Shown in pieces: positions 1-11,135 of a stretch of 64,000 nucleotides of DNA. The stretch is from Vibrio chagasii (GTDB lineage Bacteria; Pseudomonadota; Gammaproteobacteria; Enterobacterales; Vibrionaceae): assembly GCF_002954585.1 (NCBI RefSeq), contig NZ_MSCI01000002.1, forward strand, positions 1,838,089 through 1,902,088, written 5' to 3'. Both the position numbers and the translations under genes were made by a program. The notes under the pieces were generated by a model that saw only the letters and a list, made by a program, of their open reading frames with translations, was not told where the DNA came from and did not search any database. Each line of letters starts with the position of its first letter. The first letter of the stretch is position 1.

Positions 1-182
1 GACTTGAACTGCGTTAATACATAGATCTTCATTAGATCCGCGTTAACGAAGTTATTTAAAGCGAAATCAATTAAGCGGTAACTACCACCGAAAGGAACCG
101 AGGGTTTGCTGCGTGATTCAGTTAAAGGTCTTAAGCGAGAGCCTTCACCACCAGCAAGAATCATTCCCAATACACCAGCCAT
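1..182 (-). CDS. glgC: Glucose-1-phosphate adenylyltransferase, N-terminal part (partial)
   Basis: This is the first 60 or so codons of ADP-glucose pyrophosphorylase, which makes ADP-glucose for glycogen synthesis in the cytosol; the gene leaves the window at base 1. The reverse strand reads [20 protein letters not shown], the nucleotide-binding signature of this family, and then a segment with [19 protein letters not shown]. The start ATG at 182 has a GGAGAA ribosome site seven bases before it. Vibrio often carries two glgC copies, and this fragment cannot say which one it is. The identification rests on a short but very characteristic stretch. Confidence 0.9.
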   Translation of the reverse strand, partial: MAGVLGMILAGGEGSRLRPLTESRSKPSVPFGGSYRLIDFALNNFVNADLMKIYVLTQFK

Positions 183-213
183 TTTATTCTCCATATATTT
201 ATAGCTTGTCGAT

Positions 214-258
214 GTCAGCACTCGTAGAGGTATCTTCCTCTGGGGGATGAGTACTGAC
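214..258 (-). promoter_or_regulatory. Stem-loop in the glgC leader
   Basis: The arms GTCAGCACTC (214-223) and GAGTACTGAC (249-258) pair with one mismatch, and inside them AGAGG and CCTCT pair again. In glgC orientation the inner loop starts with GGA, and the ribosome site also contains GGA. In E. coli the glgC leader is a classic target of CsrA, which binds GGA in hairpin loops and at the ribosome site. That CsrA acts here is inference. Confidence 0.4.
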
Positions 259-674
259 AATGATTTCGGTACTTAGCGAATATCCATTCACATACAGTGA
301 CAGTATCCTAAGCCAAACGTTGTTTTTCGTGCACTATTTTTTGCACTTGATTTTCTATACGTTATCGACTTTCCAGCCGATTTCAATTTTTAATACGCCA
401 TTCTGTGCTACGTAAACTGATTGCTTTCCTAAGACTTAAAGCAGCTCACATTACACCGCTTGAACGAAACATTACATTAACACCCAACACACATCAGGTA
501 TACAACTAAACACTGATCTGTGAGTTACAATATTCTAATTAAGTTACACATTGGTTACAGTTACATAAGATATGTGTGATTAATCTCTTGATTTATTTTA
601 CGCCACAAATTTAATAAATAATTACTACTAAGACTAAATTTCAACGAGTTGCATAATTAGTCATATATGAGTCG

Positions 675-704
675 AAAAAAAGCAGCCTATTGGCTGCTTT
701 TTAT
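675..704 (-). terminator. Rho-independent terminator of topA
   Basis: The stem AGCAGCC/GGCTGCT (681-687 with 692-698) is followed, in the topA direction, by a run of seven T. It lies 15 bases past the topA stop codon. Confidence 0.85.
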
Positions 705-719
705 ATCAATAACGTTCAG

Positions 720-3350
720 TTACTTTTCTTTGGGCTTTTTACGTTTATCCGTTACTTCCCATTTACCGTCGATGTACAAGGCGGTCCAACCAGAAGGCTT
801 ACCATCCACTTCTGTACGAACGTAGTTCTCTTTTGTCTTACGACTAAAACGAACCACTGTCGGCTTACCGTCTGGATCAGCAACTGGTGCTGTAGTCAGG
901 TATTGGAACTTCGGTGAAATACGGTCTTTAAAGCGCACTAATTCTTCCACTAAAGGAGCACGAGTTTCACGTGATTTAGGGAAGTTACTTGCTGCCATGA
1001 ATAGACCAGAAGCACCATCACGAAGCACAAAGTACGCGTCAGAATTTTCACATGGAAGTTCAGGGAAATGTACTGGATCTTCTTTTGGTGGCGCAACTTC
1101 GCCATTTTTCAGAATCTTACGAGTATTCTTACAATCTTCACTCGTACAATCCATGTACTTACCGAAACGACCATTCTTCAGAACCATATCTGAACCACAC
1201 TTGTCACACTCAACAAGCGGACCATCATAGCCTTTTACTTTGAACTCGCCGTGTTCAACTACGTAACCTTCACAGTTCGGGTTGTTACCACATACATGCA
1301 TTTTACGCTTGTCATCAATCAGATAAGCGTCCATTGCCGTTTCACAAATTGGGCAACGCTTTTTAGCGCGAAGTGCTGCGGTTTCAACATCTTCTTCAAG
1401 AACGTTGATAATCCCTTCTTCATCACCAAGGTTTATCGTTGTCTTACAACGCTCTTTTGGTGGAAGTGCATAACCAGAACAGCCGAGGAATACGCCTGTC
1501 GATGCAGTACGAATACCCATATTACGGCCACAAGTTGGACACTCTATATCAGTTTCAACGATGTGGTTTGGCTTCATGCCGCCTGCATCTTCGTCGAGAT
1601 CCGCTTTTTCCAAATCACCGGTAAAATCTTTGAAGAAATTATCTAGCACGCCTTTCCAGCTTGCTTCGCCTTCAGCGATTTGGTCTAACTTCTGCTCCAT
1701 ACGAGCCGTAAAGTCGTAGTTCATTAGGTCGTTGAAGCTGCCGTCTAGACGGTCAGTCACAATTTCGCCCATCTTCTCAGCATAGAAACGACGCTGCTCA
1801 ACTTTCACGTAACCACGATCTTGAATAGTAGAGATGATCGATGCGTATGTTGAAGGACGACCGATACCACGTTTCTCAAGCTCTTTAACAAGCGCCGCTT
1901 CAGTGAAACGAGCCGGTGGCTTAGTAAAGTGTTGCTTAGGCTCCAGTGCAATAAGATCCAGCTTATCGCCAATTTGTACTGCTGGCAGGATCGTATCTTC
2001 GTTTTTCCCCATCGGACGTTGAACACGAGTCCAACCGTCGAATTTAAGGATACGACCCTTAGCTTTTAGCGTGTACTCTTCAGCTTTCACACTTACCGTT
2101 GTTGAATCGTACTGCGCAGGGGTCATTTGACACGCTACGAATTGATTCCAGATCAGTGAGTAAAGCTTGTGTGCGTCTGCGTCTACGCCGTTTAAGTCCT
2201 CTGACTTAACATCAACGCTTGAAGGACGAATCGCTTCGTGAGCCTCTTGAGCGCCCTCTTTGCTACCGTATACAAGCGCTTTAGGTGGCAGGTATTCTGC
2301 ACCAAACTCAGAACCAATGTATTCACGAGCTGCTTCTACCGCTTCCGAACTCAAGTTGGTTGAGTCAGTACGCATATAAGTAATGTAGCCCGCTTCATAT
2401 AGGCGTTGCGCCAACATCATGGTTTTCTTTACGCCATAACCAAGACGGGTACTCGCAGCCTGTTGAAGCGTTGAAGTAATGTACGGTGCAGACGGCTTAC
2501 TCTTCGTTGGGCGGTCTTCACGCTTACATACTTCGTATTGAGCTTTCTCAAGAACACTCAATGCAGCCTGTGTTTGCGCTTCATTTTCAGGTTTAAACGC
2601 AACACCGTCTTTCTGCGCAACTTGAAGTCTAAAATCTGTTTTTTCTGCTGTTTTGGTATCAGCATGCACATCCCAGAACTCTTCAGGAATAAAGGCGTTG
2701 ATCTCGCGCTCACGCTCAACAAGAAGCTTTACAGCCACTGATTGAACACGGCCAGCGGAAAGGCCTCGTGCTACTTTTTTCCAAAGCAGAGGTGACACCA
2801 TAAAGCCAACAACACGGTCCATAAAACGTCGTGCTTGTTGTGCATTTACGCCATCGATATTCAGCTCACCTGGAGTTTCAAAAGCTTGTTGAATTGCGTT
2901 CTTGGTGATTTCGTTAAACACCACTCGCTTGTATCGCGTTTCATCGCCACCGATGATCTCACGAAGGTGCCATGCGATAGCTTCTCCTTCGCGGTCCAAA
3001 TCGGTTGCAAGATAAACATGGTCTGCGTTCTCAGCCAGTTTTTGCAATTCAGCAACGACTTTCTCTTTACCAGGTAGTACTTGGTAATTTGCTTCCCACT
3101 CTTTATATGGGTTGATACCCATCTTTTTAATGAGAGCTTTGCGATCTTTTTCTTTCTTGATACGAGCTTTCTCTTCTGGGCTCATACCCTTTGTTGAAAC
3201 TGCAGCAGCCTTTTTACCAGTACTTTGACCTGCCGTTGGTAAATCACGTACGTGACCTACACTCGACTTAACGACAAAGTCTTTGCCAAGGTATTTATTG
3301 ATAGTTTTAGCCTTGGCCGGCGACTCCACTATAACGAGCGATTTACCCAT
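720..3350 (-). CDS. topA: DNA topoisomerase I
   Basis: This type IA topoisomerase relaxes negative supercoils and is about 876 residues long, near the E. coli size. The Toprim domain is at the N-terminus ([12 protein letters not shown], then [15 protein letters not shown] with the metal-binding acidic residues). The catalytic tyrosine is in [10 protein letters not shown] near residue 325. The C-terminus has three four-cysteine zinc-finger units (starting CPTC, CPIC and CDKC) and then a basic tail. I chose the ATG at 3350 ([10 protein letters not shown]) because it matches the family start; a GTG eight codons upstream is possible but less likely. The divergent neighbour yciN is also next to topA in E. 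coli. Confidence 0.97.
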   Translation of the reverse strand: MGKSLVIVESPAKAKTINKYLGKDFVVKSSVGHVRDLPTAGQSTGKKAAAVSTKGMSPEEKARIKKEKDRKALIKKMGINPYKEWEANYQVLPGKEKVVAELQKLAENADHVYLATDLDREGEAIAWHLREIIGGDETRYKRVVFNEITKNAIQQAFETPGELNIDGVNAQQARRFMDRVVGFMVSPLLWKKVARGLSAGRVQSVAVKLLVEREREINAFIPEEFWDVHADTKTAEKTDFRLQVAQKDGVAFKPENEAQTQAALSVLEKAQYEVCKREDRPTKSKPSAPYITSTLQQAASTRLGYGVKKTMMLAQRLYEAGYITYMRTDSTNLSSEAVEAAREYIGSEFGAEYLPPKALVYGSKEGAQEAHEAIRPSSVDVKSEDLNGVDADAHKLYSLIWNQFVACQMTPAQYDSTTVSVKAEEYTLKAKGRILKFDGWTRVQRPMGKNEDTILPAVQIGDKLDLIALEPKQHFTKPPARFTEAALVKELEKRGIGRPSTYASIISTIQDRGYVKVEQRRFYAEKMGEIVTDRLDGSFNDLMNYDFTARMEQKLDQIAEGEASWKGVLDNFFKDFTGDLEKADLDEDAGGMKPNHIVETDIECPTCGRNMGIRTASTGVFLGCSGYALPPKERCKTTINLGDEEGIINVLEEDVETAALRAKKRCPICETAMDAYLIDDKRKMHVCGNNPNCEGYVVEHGEFKVKGYDGPLVECDKCGSDMVLKNGRFGKYMDCTSEDCKNTRKILKNGEVAPPKEDPVHFPELPCENSDAYFVLRDGASGLFMAASNFPKSRETRAPLVEELVRFKDRISPKFQYLTTAPVADPDGKPTVVRFSRKTKENYVRTEVDGKPSGWTALYIDGKWEVTDKRKKPKEK

Positions 3351-3789
3351 ATTGACTCTAACGTCCTTAATCACGATGCTTTAGCACCAACAATTTAACT
3401 TGCGGGCTTTTACGCATGATATTCTAAATTCATTGCTTCTTTTTTTACTATTGTGCGAGATTACTAGAAGATCAACCGCTTTTTTCAAAATTGGATCTGA
3501 TCGCTCGACAATTCGACGACTCACAGATAAAAGGGTCACAATATAAAGAAGCTATAAAGTACTCGAAAAGAATACTAGCAAGAGCCTATTCATCAGGCAT
3601 TAACTCTAAACGGGCTCATACTAAGCTTGTCCACGAATCGAACGCGAGCCCCATTCCATTATTTTTGCCATAAATCACAAAATAAATTGTGGATATTCGA
3701 AAAGACTCTCTTAATCGGTTGTGAAATCATTGAATTTCTAGTTCGACACCATAAACTCAACGTTATATTCAGTTATCAGAGATAAACTC
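3351..3789. other. Divergent promoter region of topA and yciN
   Basis: This 439-base region separates two divergent genes. A 60-codon open frame at 3491-3673 has no convincing ribosome site or recognisable protein and is not called. No terminator or clear operator was seen. Confidence 0.5.
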
Positions 3790-4035
3790 ATGACAAAGAA
3801 AGTAATAGCAGAATTTGATTTACTGCTTATCGCAAACCAAATTATCCAATCACATGATGACTACATTGAAGGCATGCGCGCAAACAGCGTAGTAGAGAAA
3901 GACGATGTTCTCGTCTTCAAAGGCGAATACTTCCTAGACAGCAATGGAATGCCGACAGAAAATACAACCGCAGTATTTAACATGTTTAAATACTTAGCGC
4001 ACCATCTTTCAAAAGAATTTACGCTTCAGCAGTAA
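3790..4035 (+). CDS. yciN: YciN family protein (DUF2498)
   Basis: This is an 81-residue cytosolic protein that aligns along its length with E. coli YciN. Shared landmarks are the central LVFKGEYFLD segment and the C-terminal TAVFNMFKYLAHHLS. YciN has no well-established biochemical role. The gene is divergent from topA, whereas in E. coli the two are neighbours in the same general locus, so the pairing is conserved. Its stop codon lies inside the left arm of the terminator shared with aroA. Confidence 0.85.
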   Translation: MTKKVIAEFDLLLIANQIIQSHDDYIEGMRANSVVEKDDVLVFKGEYFLDSNGMPTENTTAVFNMFKYLAHHLSKEFTLQQ

Positions 4036-4073
4036 TTAAAAAGCTTGCCATTTAGGCAAGCTTTTTAATTACT
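4031..4073. terminator. Bidirectional terminator shared by yciN and aroA
   Basis: A perfect 19-bp inverted repeat (4031-4049 with 4055-4073) has a five-base loop. The lower stem is A-rich on one side and T-rich on the other, so it can stop transcription from both convergent genes. The yciN TAA is within the left arm. Confidence 0.85.
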
Positions 4074-4095
4074 GAGCTTTATCAACTTAGCATTC

Positions 4096-5376
4096 TTATT
4101 GACTCAGCATCTTCAGTTTGTCGAAGTAGTCAGGGAATGTCTTCGATGTACAACCTGGGTCATTAATCGTTACGGGCGTATCGCTTAGCGCGACCAACGA
4201 AAAACACATTGCCATACGGTGATCATCGTAAGTATCAATCGCCGCATGTTTCAATTCAGCCACTGGATTAACGATGATGTAGTCTTCGCCCTCTTCTACC
4301 TCCGCACCCACTTTACGTAGTTCGGTTGCCATGGCCGCAAGACGATCGGTCTCTTTCACGCGCCAGTTGTAGACGTTACGAATCGCTGTTGTGCCTTTTG
4401 CAAACAGGGCTGTTGTCGCAATCGTCATTGCTGCATCAGGAATATGGTTGTAGTCCATATCAATGCCCTTCAGATCACCGCAACGAGAGATAACATAGTC
4501 ATCACCCCATTCAATTTCAGCACCCATTTTTTCAAGTGCGTCAGCGAATTGGATATCACCTTGGATACTGTTTTTACTAATACCCGTTACCTTAATTTCG
4601 CCACCTTTGATCGCAGCTGCTGCTAGGAAGTAAGATGCCGAAGATGCATCACCCTCGACAAGGAAATCGCCTGGTGCTTTGTACGATTGACCCTTCGGAA
4701 TGACAAACTCTTGGTAATCGTTGTTGATCACATCCACACCAAATTGTTTCATAATGTGTAGCGTGATATCGATGTATGGCTTAGAAACCAATTCACCCTC
4801 AATTTTGATGGTCACTTCACCTTCAGCTAAAGGTGCTGCCATCAAAAACGCAGTCAAAAATTGGCTAGAAATAGAACCGTCGATCGAAACCGAACCACTT
4901 TTCAGACCTGTGCCTGTGATTTTCAACGGTGGGTAGTTTTCATTTTCTAAATATTCAACGTCAGCACCAGCTTCTCGCAAAGCAGTCACTAAGTGGCCAA
5001 TCGGACGCTCTTTCATGCGTGGCTCACCCGTTAGAACGTATTCACCACGACCTAAACAAAGTGCAGCCGCAAGCGGACGCATCGCAGTACCTGCGTTACC
5101 TAAGAAAAGTTCGAGAGCTTTGTCACTTGAGAATGCACCACCAACGCCCGTCACTTCACATACGGTTTTGTCCGCTGATAGCTGATAATCGATGCCTAAC
5201 TGGGTAAGAGCATTCAACATATGGCGAATGTCATCACTGTCTAATAAGTTGGTTAGGCGCGTAGTTCCAGTTGAAAGCGCAGCCAAAAGAAGCGCACGGT
5301 TAGAAACACTTTTTGAGCCAGGTAGGTTAACTTCCCCACTCACTTTTTGAATTGGTTGTAACGTAAGGCTTTCCAT
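4096..5376 (-). CDS. aroA: 3-phosphoshikimate 1-carboxyvinyltransferase (EPSP synthase)
   Basis: This enzyme joins phosphoenolpyruvate to shikimate-3-phosphate in the shikimate pathway to aromatic amino acids. The 426 residues match the E. coli length. The N-terminal [15 protein letters not shown] motif, [13 protein letters not shown] (signature 1) and [15 protein letters not shown] (signature 2) are all intact. The frame is open upstream to a GTG at 5400, but the ATG at 5376 (MESLTLQPI) is the family start, so I use it. An alanine after GNAGTAM fits the class I enzyme type. It is convergent with yciN and shares its terminator. Confidence 0.97.
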   Translation of the reverse strand: MESLTLQPIQKVSGEVNLPGSKSVSNRALLLAALSTGTTRLTNLLDSDDIRHMLNALTQLGIDYQLSADKTVCEVTGVGGAFSSDKALELFLGNAGTAMRPLAAALCLGRGEYVLTGEPRMKERPIGHLVTALREAGADVEYLENENYPPLKITGTGLKSGSVSIDGSISSQFLTAFLMAAPLAEGEVTIKIEGELVSKPYIDITLHIMKQFGVDVINNDYQEFVIPKGQSYKAPGDFLVEGDASSASYFLAAAAIKGGEIKVTGISKNSIQGDIQFADALEKMGAEIEWGDDYVISRCGDLKGIDMDYNHIPDAAMTIATTALFAKGTTAIRNVYNWRVKETDRLAAMATELRKVGAEVEEGEDYIIVNPVAELKHAAIDTYDDHRMAMCFSLVALSDTPVTINDPGCTSKTFPDYFDKLKMLSQ

Positions 5377-5538
5377 TAAATCTTTTAGTCCTTGTACCAC
5401 CCGAAGTCACTGGCGAGTATTTATTTTCGGGTGATGAATAATTCTTCGTACTTGCAGACTAACGAACTTTTCCATTGAACTCCAGAGCTAATCCCCTTCA
5501 AAAAGATGATTAATTAGCCAACCAATCGTATTTTTATA

Positions 5539-5994
5539 CTAGTACGCGATATCAACACGAACGCCATCTGAAAAATAGAGGATTCTCACGTCGTCACCTC
5601 GGTTAAACAACATCGTGCTATCGACGTCTTGGATGATATTGACGAGCTTGTCGTCTTTGGTTTTAACCAGCAGTTCAACCAACTTATACTCCACTCGATA
5701 TTGGCTATTACCTCGGTTTCGAGCGATTCCAGCCCCAGCAACAGCACCGACAGCCGTTGCTACTTCTTTACCTGTACCACCACCAAATTGGTTACCAATT
5801 AAACCACCAATCGCAGCACCTAATAGGGTCTCCCAGCCGCTCGCTTTCGATTCCACTATCTCTTGTTGAGTAATATATCTCACGGTATCAATTTCACCAT
5901 AAACAACCTCATTAACCGGTCGAGCTTGATTTCGGTTATAAGCTGCATTTGCCAACATGGGCAAAACAAGTAAAATCCAAAGCAACTTCTTCAT
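5539..5994 (-). CDS. Glycine-zipper 2TM-domain envelope protein
   Basis: This 151-residue protein has a typical Sec signal peptide (MKKLLWILLVLPMLANA, cleavage after ANA) and no lipobox cysteine. Residues about 55-95 form a glycine zipper, GAAIGGLIGNQFGGG then AVGAVAGAGIARNRG, as in the SlyB/17-kDa antigen group. The C-terminal half is rich in beta-type residues and includes YKLVELLVKTKDDKLVNI. Such proteins sit in the envelope and are often linked to outer-membrane stress, but the exact role of this one is unknown. It stands alone, divergent from aat. Confidence 0.75.
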   Translation of the reverse strand: MKKLLWILLVLPMLANAAYNRNQARPVNEVVYGEIDTVRYITQQEIVESKASGWETLLGAAIGGLIGNQFGGGTGKEVATAVGAVAGAGIARNRGNSQYRVEYKLVELLVKTKDDKLVNIIQDVDSTMLFNRGDDVRILYFSDGVRVDIAY

Positions 5995-6047
5995 GGTAGA
6001 ACTCCTAATGACCTCATGGTCAGTGATTAATCTGAAACGCGGTACTT

Positions 6048-6758
6048 ATGACTATATACCTAACTGAACTCGATACTACTAGTATAGAGTTTCCATCTCC
6101 CTTCGATGCACTGGATGAGCCGAATGGCCTTCTTGCTTTTGGGGGAGATCTATCGCCAATGCGAATCTTAACTGCTTATAGTCACGGTATATTTCCATGG
6201 TATGGCCCAGGTGAGCCTATACTTTGGTGGAGCCCAGCACCACGAGCGGTATTTAATCCTAAGACATTCAAACCATCGAAAAGTCTTAAAAAGTTTCAAA
6301 GAAAACATAATTATCGTGTCAGCATTAATCAAGCGACGGATAGAGTCATCGGTTATTGCTCATCGTTAAGACCGGAAGAAGAGACCTGGCTAAACAGCGA
6401 CATGCAGGCCGCCTACCGAGAACTCGCTTCGTTAGGCTTCTGTCACTCGGTGGAAGTGTGGCAAGGCGACGAGCTAGTCGGTGGACTGTATGGCTTACAA
6501 AGAGGACAAGTCTTTTGCGGTGAATCCATGTTTAGCTTAAAGACCAATGCCTCGAAAATCGCACTATGGTATTTTTGTCACCACTTTGCTCAGTCTGGAG
6601 GGAAGCTTATTGATTGCCAAGTCATGAACCCTCACTTGGAGTCTTTGGGTGCATTAGAAGTAGAAAGAGAAGAGTTTCTCAGCTCTCTGCAATTACTAAA
6701 AGATAAGCCTGTTAACGATGCATGCTTTGAAAACCAATGGCTAGAGGATATGCCTTAA
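6048..6758 (+). CDS. aat: Leucyl/phenylalanyl-tRNA-protein transferase
   Basis: This enzyme adds Leu or Phe from aminoacyl-tRNA to proteins with N-terminal Lys or Arg, marking them for ClpAP through ClpS. The 236 residues carry the family segments FPWYGPGEPILWWSPAPRAV near the N-terminus and GGLYGLQRGQVFCGESMFS in the middle. It overlaps the start of bpt by one base (TAATG), so the two transferases are probably co-translated. clpA and clpS lie a few kb away, putting both halves of the N-degron pathway in one region. Confidence 0.95.
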   Translation: MTIYLTELDTTSIEFPSPFDALDEPNGLLAFGGDLSPMRILTAYSHGIFPWYGPGEPILWWSPAPRAVFNPKTFKPSKSLKKFQRKHNYRVSINQATDRVIGYCSSLRPEEETWLNSDMQAAYRELASLGFCHSVEVWQGDELVGGLYGLQRGQVFCGESMFSLKTNASKIALWYFCHHFAQSGGKLIDCQVMNPHLESLGALEVEREEFLSSLQLLKDKPVNDACFENQWLEDMP

Positions 6759-7456
6759 TGAATCCAGATTTACAACAAATCAGAATTGGATTGACAGACA
6801 ATCACGCGTGTAGTTATCTCCCTCATCTCGAGGAAAGAGTCGCTGTCACACTTGATGAGCACATGCACACCTCAGAAAATTATGAAGTTCTGCTTGCGAA
6901 CGGTTTTCGTCGCAGCGGTGCCACCATCTATAAGCCGCATTGCGACAATTGTTCGGCATGCCAGGCGATTCGCCTTTCAATCCCCGACATTAAGTTTTCC
7001 AAAAGTCAGCGAAGAATTCTCAATAAGGCGAAAACCTTTCGTTGGGAGCTCAAAGATACAATGGATGATAACTGGTTTGACTTATATAGCCGTTATATCA
7101 CCGCTCGCCATGGTTCAGGCACTATGTACCCACCGAAAAAAGAAGAGTTTCTACAATTTTCTCAAAATGAGTGGTTAACCACTAAGTTCATGCATATATA
7201 CAACGACACCGATCTCGTTGGCATCGCTGTTACCGATGTGATGTCTCACTGTACCAGTGCGTTTTATACCTTTTTCGATCCGGATATCGATATATCCATG
7301 GGGACGCTTGGCGTTTTGTTCCAAATCCAACATGCTCAGAAAGAACACAAACAGTGGCTATATTTGGGTTATCAAATCGATGAATGCCCTGCTATGAACT
7401 ATAAAGTACGATTTCAACGTCATCAAAGGCTAGTAAATCAGCGGTGGCAAGGGTAG
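6758..7456 (+). CDS. bpt: Aspartate/glutamate leucyltransferase (Bpt)
   Basis: Bpt transfers leucine to proteins beginning with Asp or Glu, which then enter the bacterial N-degron pathway. The protein has 232 residues. The N-terminal half carries CDNCSACQAIR, the cysteine cluster of the arginyl/leucyl transferase family, and the C-terminal GNAT-like half includes YLGYQIDECPAMNYK. The frame is open upstream to 6737, but the ATG at 6758 has an AGAGGA ribosome site nine bases before it and gives the usual family start (M.PDLQQIRIG). It follows aat with a TAATG overlap. Confidence 0.93.
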   Translation: MNPDLQQIRIGLTDNHACSYLPHLEERVAVTLDEHMHTSENYEVLLANGFRRSGATIYKPHCDNCSACQAIRLSIPDIKFSKSQRRILNKAKTFRWELKDTMDDNWFDLYSRYITARHGSGTMYPPKKEEFLQFSQNEWLTTKFMHIYNDTDLVGIAVTDVMSHCTSAFYTFFDPDIDISMGTLGVLFQIQHAQKEHKQWLYLGYQIDECPAMNYKVRFQRHQRLVNQRWQG

Positions 7457-7537
7457 AATACGCCACAACTTTACATATTTTGATTTTGACGGCACAATCA
7501 AGCCGTTGAAAACCGCCAAGTTTCGAAAGAGGATTAG

Positions 7538-7756
<219 letters not shown>

Positions 7757-7780
7757 TTTTTAATTATCGAATACGATAAG

Positions 7781-7807
7781 AAACGGAGCTTAATGCTCCG
7801 TTTTTTA
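7781..7807 (+). terminator. Terminator of infA
   Basis: The stem AAACGGAGC/GCTCCGTTT with loop TTAAT is followed by a T run, about 25 bases after the infA stop. Confidence 0.85.
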
Positions 7808-7866
7808 TTGCCTACCGTTTGGCATTTGGTCTTAACCACTTTTCTCGTATCTCGTATCTTCAAACC

Positions 7867-7901
7867 ATAAAAAAAACGCACAACCTAAGTCATGCGTTTT
7901 A
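7867..7901 (-). terminator. Likely terminator of clpA
   Basis: An inverted repeat of AAAACGCA and TGCGTTTT is followed, in the clpA direction, by a run of T. It lies about 30 bases past the clpA stop codon. The stem is short. Confidence 0.6.
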
Positions 7902-7932
7902 TCTCTAAGCTATTGAGCTACCTGTCGCTTTA

Positions 7933-10206
7933 TTAGTGCATCACTTCTTCTTTAGCACCAACATAGACAAAATACAGTTCGTCTTTTTTAAGTGTTACTT
8001 TAACCGTGCCACCATCAACTAAGCTACCGAACAACAGTTCATTCGCAAGAGGCTTCTTAAGCTTCTCTTGAATCACACGCCCCATTGGACGAGCACCCAT
8101 TGTCTTATCGTAGCCTTTGTCAGCTAACCAGTGACGAGCGTCTTCAGAAACTTCTAGAGATACGCCACGAGCATCCAGCTGAACCTGAAGCTCAACAATA
8201 AACTTGTCGACAACTTGGCTAATCACACTTGGGTCAAGGCTATTGAACCAAATGATGTTATCAAGACGGTTACGGAACTCAGGAGTAAAGACTTTCTTAA
8301 TTTCGCCCATCGCATCTGGTGCGTGATCTTGTTGGATCAGGCCGATCGATTTCTTCTCAGTCTCAGCCACACCCGCATTGGTAGTCATCACAAGGATCAC
8401 ATTGCGGAAGTCCGCTTTACGACCGTTGTTATCCGTTAACGTACCATTATCCATCACCTGAAGTAGTAGGTTGAAAATATCTGGGTGAGCTTTCTCGATC
8501 TCATCAAGCAGTACAACCGAGTGCGGGTTCTTAATAACTGCATCCGTTAATAGACCACCTTGATCGTATCCAACATAACCAGGAGGAGCACCAATTAAGC
8601 GACTCACTGAGTGACGCTCACCGTACTCAGACATATCAAAGCGCAGCAGTTCAATACCCATCAGCTTAGACAGTTGAACTGTCACCTCTGTTTTACCTAC
8701 ACCTGTAGGGCCTGCAAATAGGAATGAACCAACAGGTTTATTGTCAGCACCAAGTCCTGCACGCGTTAGCTTGATCGCTTCACTCAATACATCGATAGCT
8801 GGATCTTGTCCGAACACCAACATTTTCATGCGGTCGTCCAGTTTTTGCAGCGTATCTTTGTCTGAAGATGATACCGACTTCTCTGGAATGCGAGCCATTT
8901 TCGCAACCATTGACTCAATGTCCGCTACGCTAACTGTCTTCTTACGACGGCTTGCTGGAGCTAAACGACTACGAGCACCCGCTTCATCAATAACATCGAT
9001 CGCCTTATCAGGAAGGTGACGTTCGTTAATGTATTTCGCAGACAACTCCACAGCCGCACGTAACGCCTTGTTGGTGTAACGTACTTCGTGGTGAGCTTCG
9101 TACTTTGGCTTCAAGCCAATCAGAATCTTAGTCGTATCATCTAATGAAGGCTCAACAATATCGATTTTTTGGAAACGACGAGATAACGCACGCTCCTTCT
9201 CAAAAATACTGCTGTACTCTTGATAGGTCGTTGAACCGATACAACGCAACTTACCGCTACTTAGTAGTGGTTTAATTAAGTTAGCCGCGTCAACTTGCCC
9301 ACCCGACGCAGCACCCGCACCAATAATGGTGTGAATCTCATCGATGAACAAAATCGCGTCTTCTTCTTTCTCTAGTTGCTTAAGAATCGCTTTAAAACGT
9401 TTCTCAAAGTCACCACGATACTTAGTACCTGCAAGCAGTGAACCAATATCTAGAGAGTAAATTACGCTACTCTGAATAATTTCAGGCACTTGTCCTTCAA
9501 CGATACGCCATGCAAGACCTTCAGCAATAGCCGTTTTACCAACACCCGCTTCACCAACGAGTAGAGGGTTGTTTTTACGACGACGACATAGGACTTGAAT
9601 AGTTCGCTCAAGTTCTTTGTCTCGACCGATTAGTGGGTCAATATTGCCTTGCTTCGCCACTTCATTGAGGTTGGTCGCAAAGTTTTCTAAGCGGTCTTCT
9701 GAATTTGCTTCTTCAGCATTCTCTGCTCCACCAAATGAGTCTGATGATGAAGCACTATCGCCTTCATTACTGGCTTTAGTAATACCATGTGAGATGAAGT
9801 TAACGATATCCAAACGGCTAATGTCATTTTTCTTAAGAAGATAAGCCGCATGAGACTCTTGCTCACTGAAAATAGCAACAAGCACATTAGCACCTGTTAC
9901 TTCACTGCGACCCGAAGATTGGACATGAAAAACAGCACGTTGAAGCACTCGTTGGAAACTCAACGTAGGTTGGGTCTCACGAGTTTCATCACTTTCTGGG
10001 ATAAGTGGGGTCGTTTGATCAATAAAAATATCGAGCTCGTTGCGAAGGGCATCGAGATCAGCCTGACAAGCTTGGAGAGCTTCCTTGGCCGCATCATTTT
10101 CTAATAATGCTAGTAGGAGGTGTTCGACAGTCATAAATTCATGTCGCTTGTCTCGCGCACGAGCAAATGCGCCATTTAAACTCGACTCTAATTCTTTATT
10201 TAGCAT
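7933..10206 (-). CDS. clpA: ATP-dependent Clp protease ATP-binding subunit ClpA
   Basis: ClpA is the hexameric unfoldase that feeds substrates to ClpP. The 757 residues show the N-terminal repeat domain (1-140, where ClpS docks) and two AAA+ modules with Walker A GEAGVGKT at 218-225 and GPTGVGKT at 499-506. Walker B FIDEIH is near 289, and a KKSIGL segment in the second module fits the ClpP-binding IGL loop. The linker around 150-170 is acidic and serine-rich. It follows clpS by 39 bases on the same strand, so the two form one operon. Confidence 0.97.
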   Translation of the reverse strand: MLNKELESSLNGAFARARDKRHEFMTVEHLLLALLENDAAKEALQACQADLDALRNELDIFIDQTTPLIPESDETRETQPTLSFQRVLQRAVFHVQSSGRSEVTGANVLVAIFSEQESHAAYLLKKNDISRLDIVNFISHGITKASNEGDSASSSDSFGGAENAEEANSEDRLENFATNLNEVAKQGNIDPLIGRDKELERTIQVLCRRRKNNPLLVGEAGVGKTAIAEGLAWRIVEGQVPEIIQSSVIYSLDIGSLLAGTKYRGDFEKRFKAILKQLEKEEDAILFIDEIHTIIGAGAASGGQVDAANLIKPLLSSGKLRCIGSTTYQEYSSIFEKERALSRRFQKIDIVEPSLDDTTKILIGLKPKYEAHHEVRYTNKALRAAVELSAKYINERHLPDKAIDVIDEAGARSRLAPASRRKKTVSVADIESMVAKMARIPEKSVSSSDKDTLQKLDDRMKMLVFGQDPAIDVLSEAIKLTRAGLGADNKPVGSFLFAGPTGVGKTEVTVQLSKLMGIELLRFDMSEYGERHSVSRLIGAPPGYVGYDQGGLLTDAVIKNPHSVVLLDEIEKAHPDIFNLLLQVMDNGTLTDNNGRKADFRNVILVMTTNAGVAETEKKSIGLIQQDHAPDAMGEIKKVFTPEFRNRLDNIIWFNSLDPSVISQVVDKFIVELQVQLDARGVSLEVSEDARHWLADKGYDKTMGARPMGRVIQEKLKKPLANELLFGSLVDGGTVKVTLKKDELYFVYVGAKEEVMH

Positions 10207-10245
10207 AAGTACCTCCTAAGGGAACAACAGTGTTGTTCGAGCAAT

Positions 10246-10566
10246 TTATACTTGCTCCATTGTACATAGTAGCGGATGCTCATTTTCCTTTGAGTACATC
10301 GTGACTTGCGCTACCTTTGTTTCCGCTATTTCAGCACTGTATGTACCGCATATAGCTTTACCTTCATAATGAACCTTGAGCATCACTTCCGTTGCTTTTT
10401 CGATATCTAGTGAGAAGAATCGCTCTAGGATCTCGATTACAAAGTCCATTGGCGTGTAATCATCGTTATTCAGTACGACGTTATACATTGCCGGTGGCTT
10501 TACTTTTGTTGCTTCTTTCTCCAGTAAATCTGAGCCTGGAGATGCCCATTCAAAGTTTCTGCTCAT
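10246..10566 (-). CDS. clpS: ATP-dependent Clp protease adaptor ClpS
   Basis: ClpS recognises N-degron residues and hands the proteins to ClpA. The 106-residue protein has a variable N-terminal tail and then the conserved core with [10 protein letters not shown] and [13 protein letters not shown], the latter two lining the ligand pocket. It is upstream of clpA in one operon. Together with aat and bpt it completes the leucine-tagging degradation pathway in this region. Confidence 0.97.
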   Translation of the reverse strand: MSRNFEWASPGSDLLEKEATKVKPPAMYNVVLNNDDYTPMDFVIEILERFFSLDIEKATEVMLKVHYEGKAICGTYSAEIAETKVAQVTMYSKENEHPLLCTMEQV

Positions 10567-11135
10567 ATCGCTTTGCTAAGGGTTATTTTTCGGAAGTGGT
10601 GAATGTTTGTGTATCTTAAATCTACCACATTCACGCTTTACGGTGTACTAAGAAACCGCACCGAGAAACAGTACCAAAAAATATTCCTCTATACTGAGCC
10701 TAATCCACCATTTACGTCGCTGCAAATAAAAGATCTCGATTCACAGGATTAACATATGTGATTGATTAAAAAGACGCCATAACTATTGACGGTAACCATG
10801 CAACAGCCTCCAAGTTACTATTTGGTTAATAGTTTGTGGGTAATCTCGAATGTGATTTGTTATTAAAATTGATCACTTTTATACCAATTTACTATTGACT
10901 GTGCTCAATCATTAGCTACATTGGAGCTAAAAGGTTTTTCTAATACAGTTTCATAACACGCTTGAAAATTTAACAATAAGGAATAATTACGCAGGGTAGC
11001 GTTAATTTCCGTAAGCAATGTCTGAAATTCAAGATGCCAACCGAACGTCTTTGGTTGGTGAGAATGATGTCGATCGAATTTACATTGATTTGATATAAAC
11101 AACGTTAGTAACAAAATGCATGAGGGATGTATAGC
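10567..11135. other. Intergenic region between clpS and cspD
   Basis: About 570 bases carry the two divergent promoters and a long cspD leader. A small hairpin CCAACC/GGTTGG lies at 11037-11058, within the leader. A 111-codon antisense frame (10905-11240) overlaps cspD and looks spurious. Confidence 0.5.

Larger units (their letters stand above)
183..719. other. Intergenic region between glgC and topA
   Basis: This holds the glgC leader and promoter, including a hairpin at 214-258, and the topA terminator at 675-704. The middle (about 300-660) is AT-rich and I see no supportable gene in it. Confidence 0.6.

Noticed and set aside
3491..3673. 60-codon frame between topA and yciN
   Set aside because: No ribosome site, low-complexity basic product, and it lies in a divergent promoter region.
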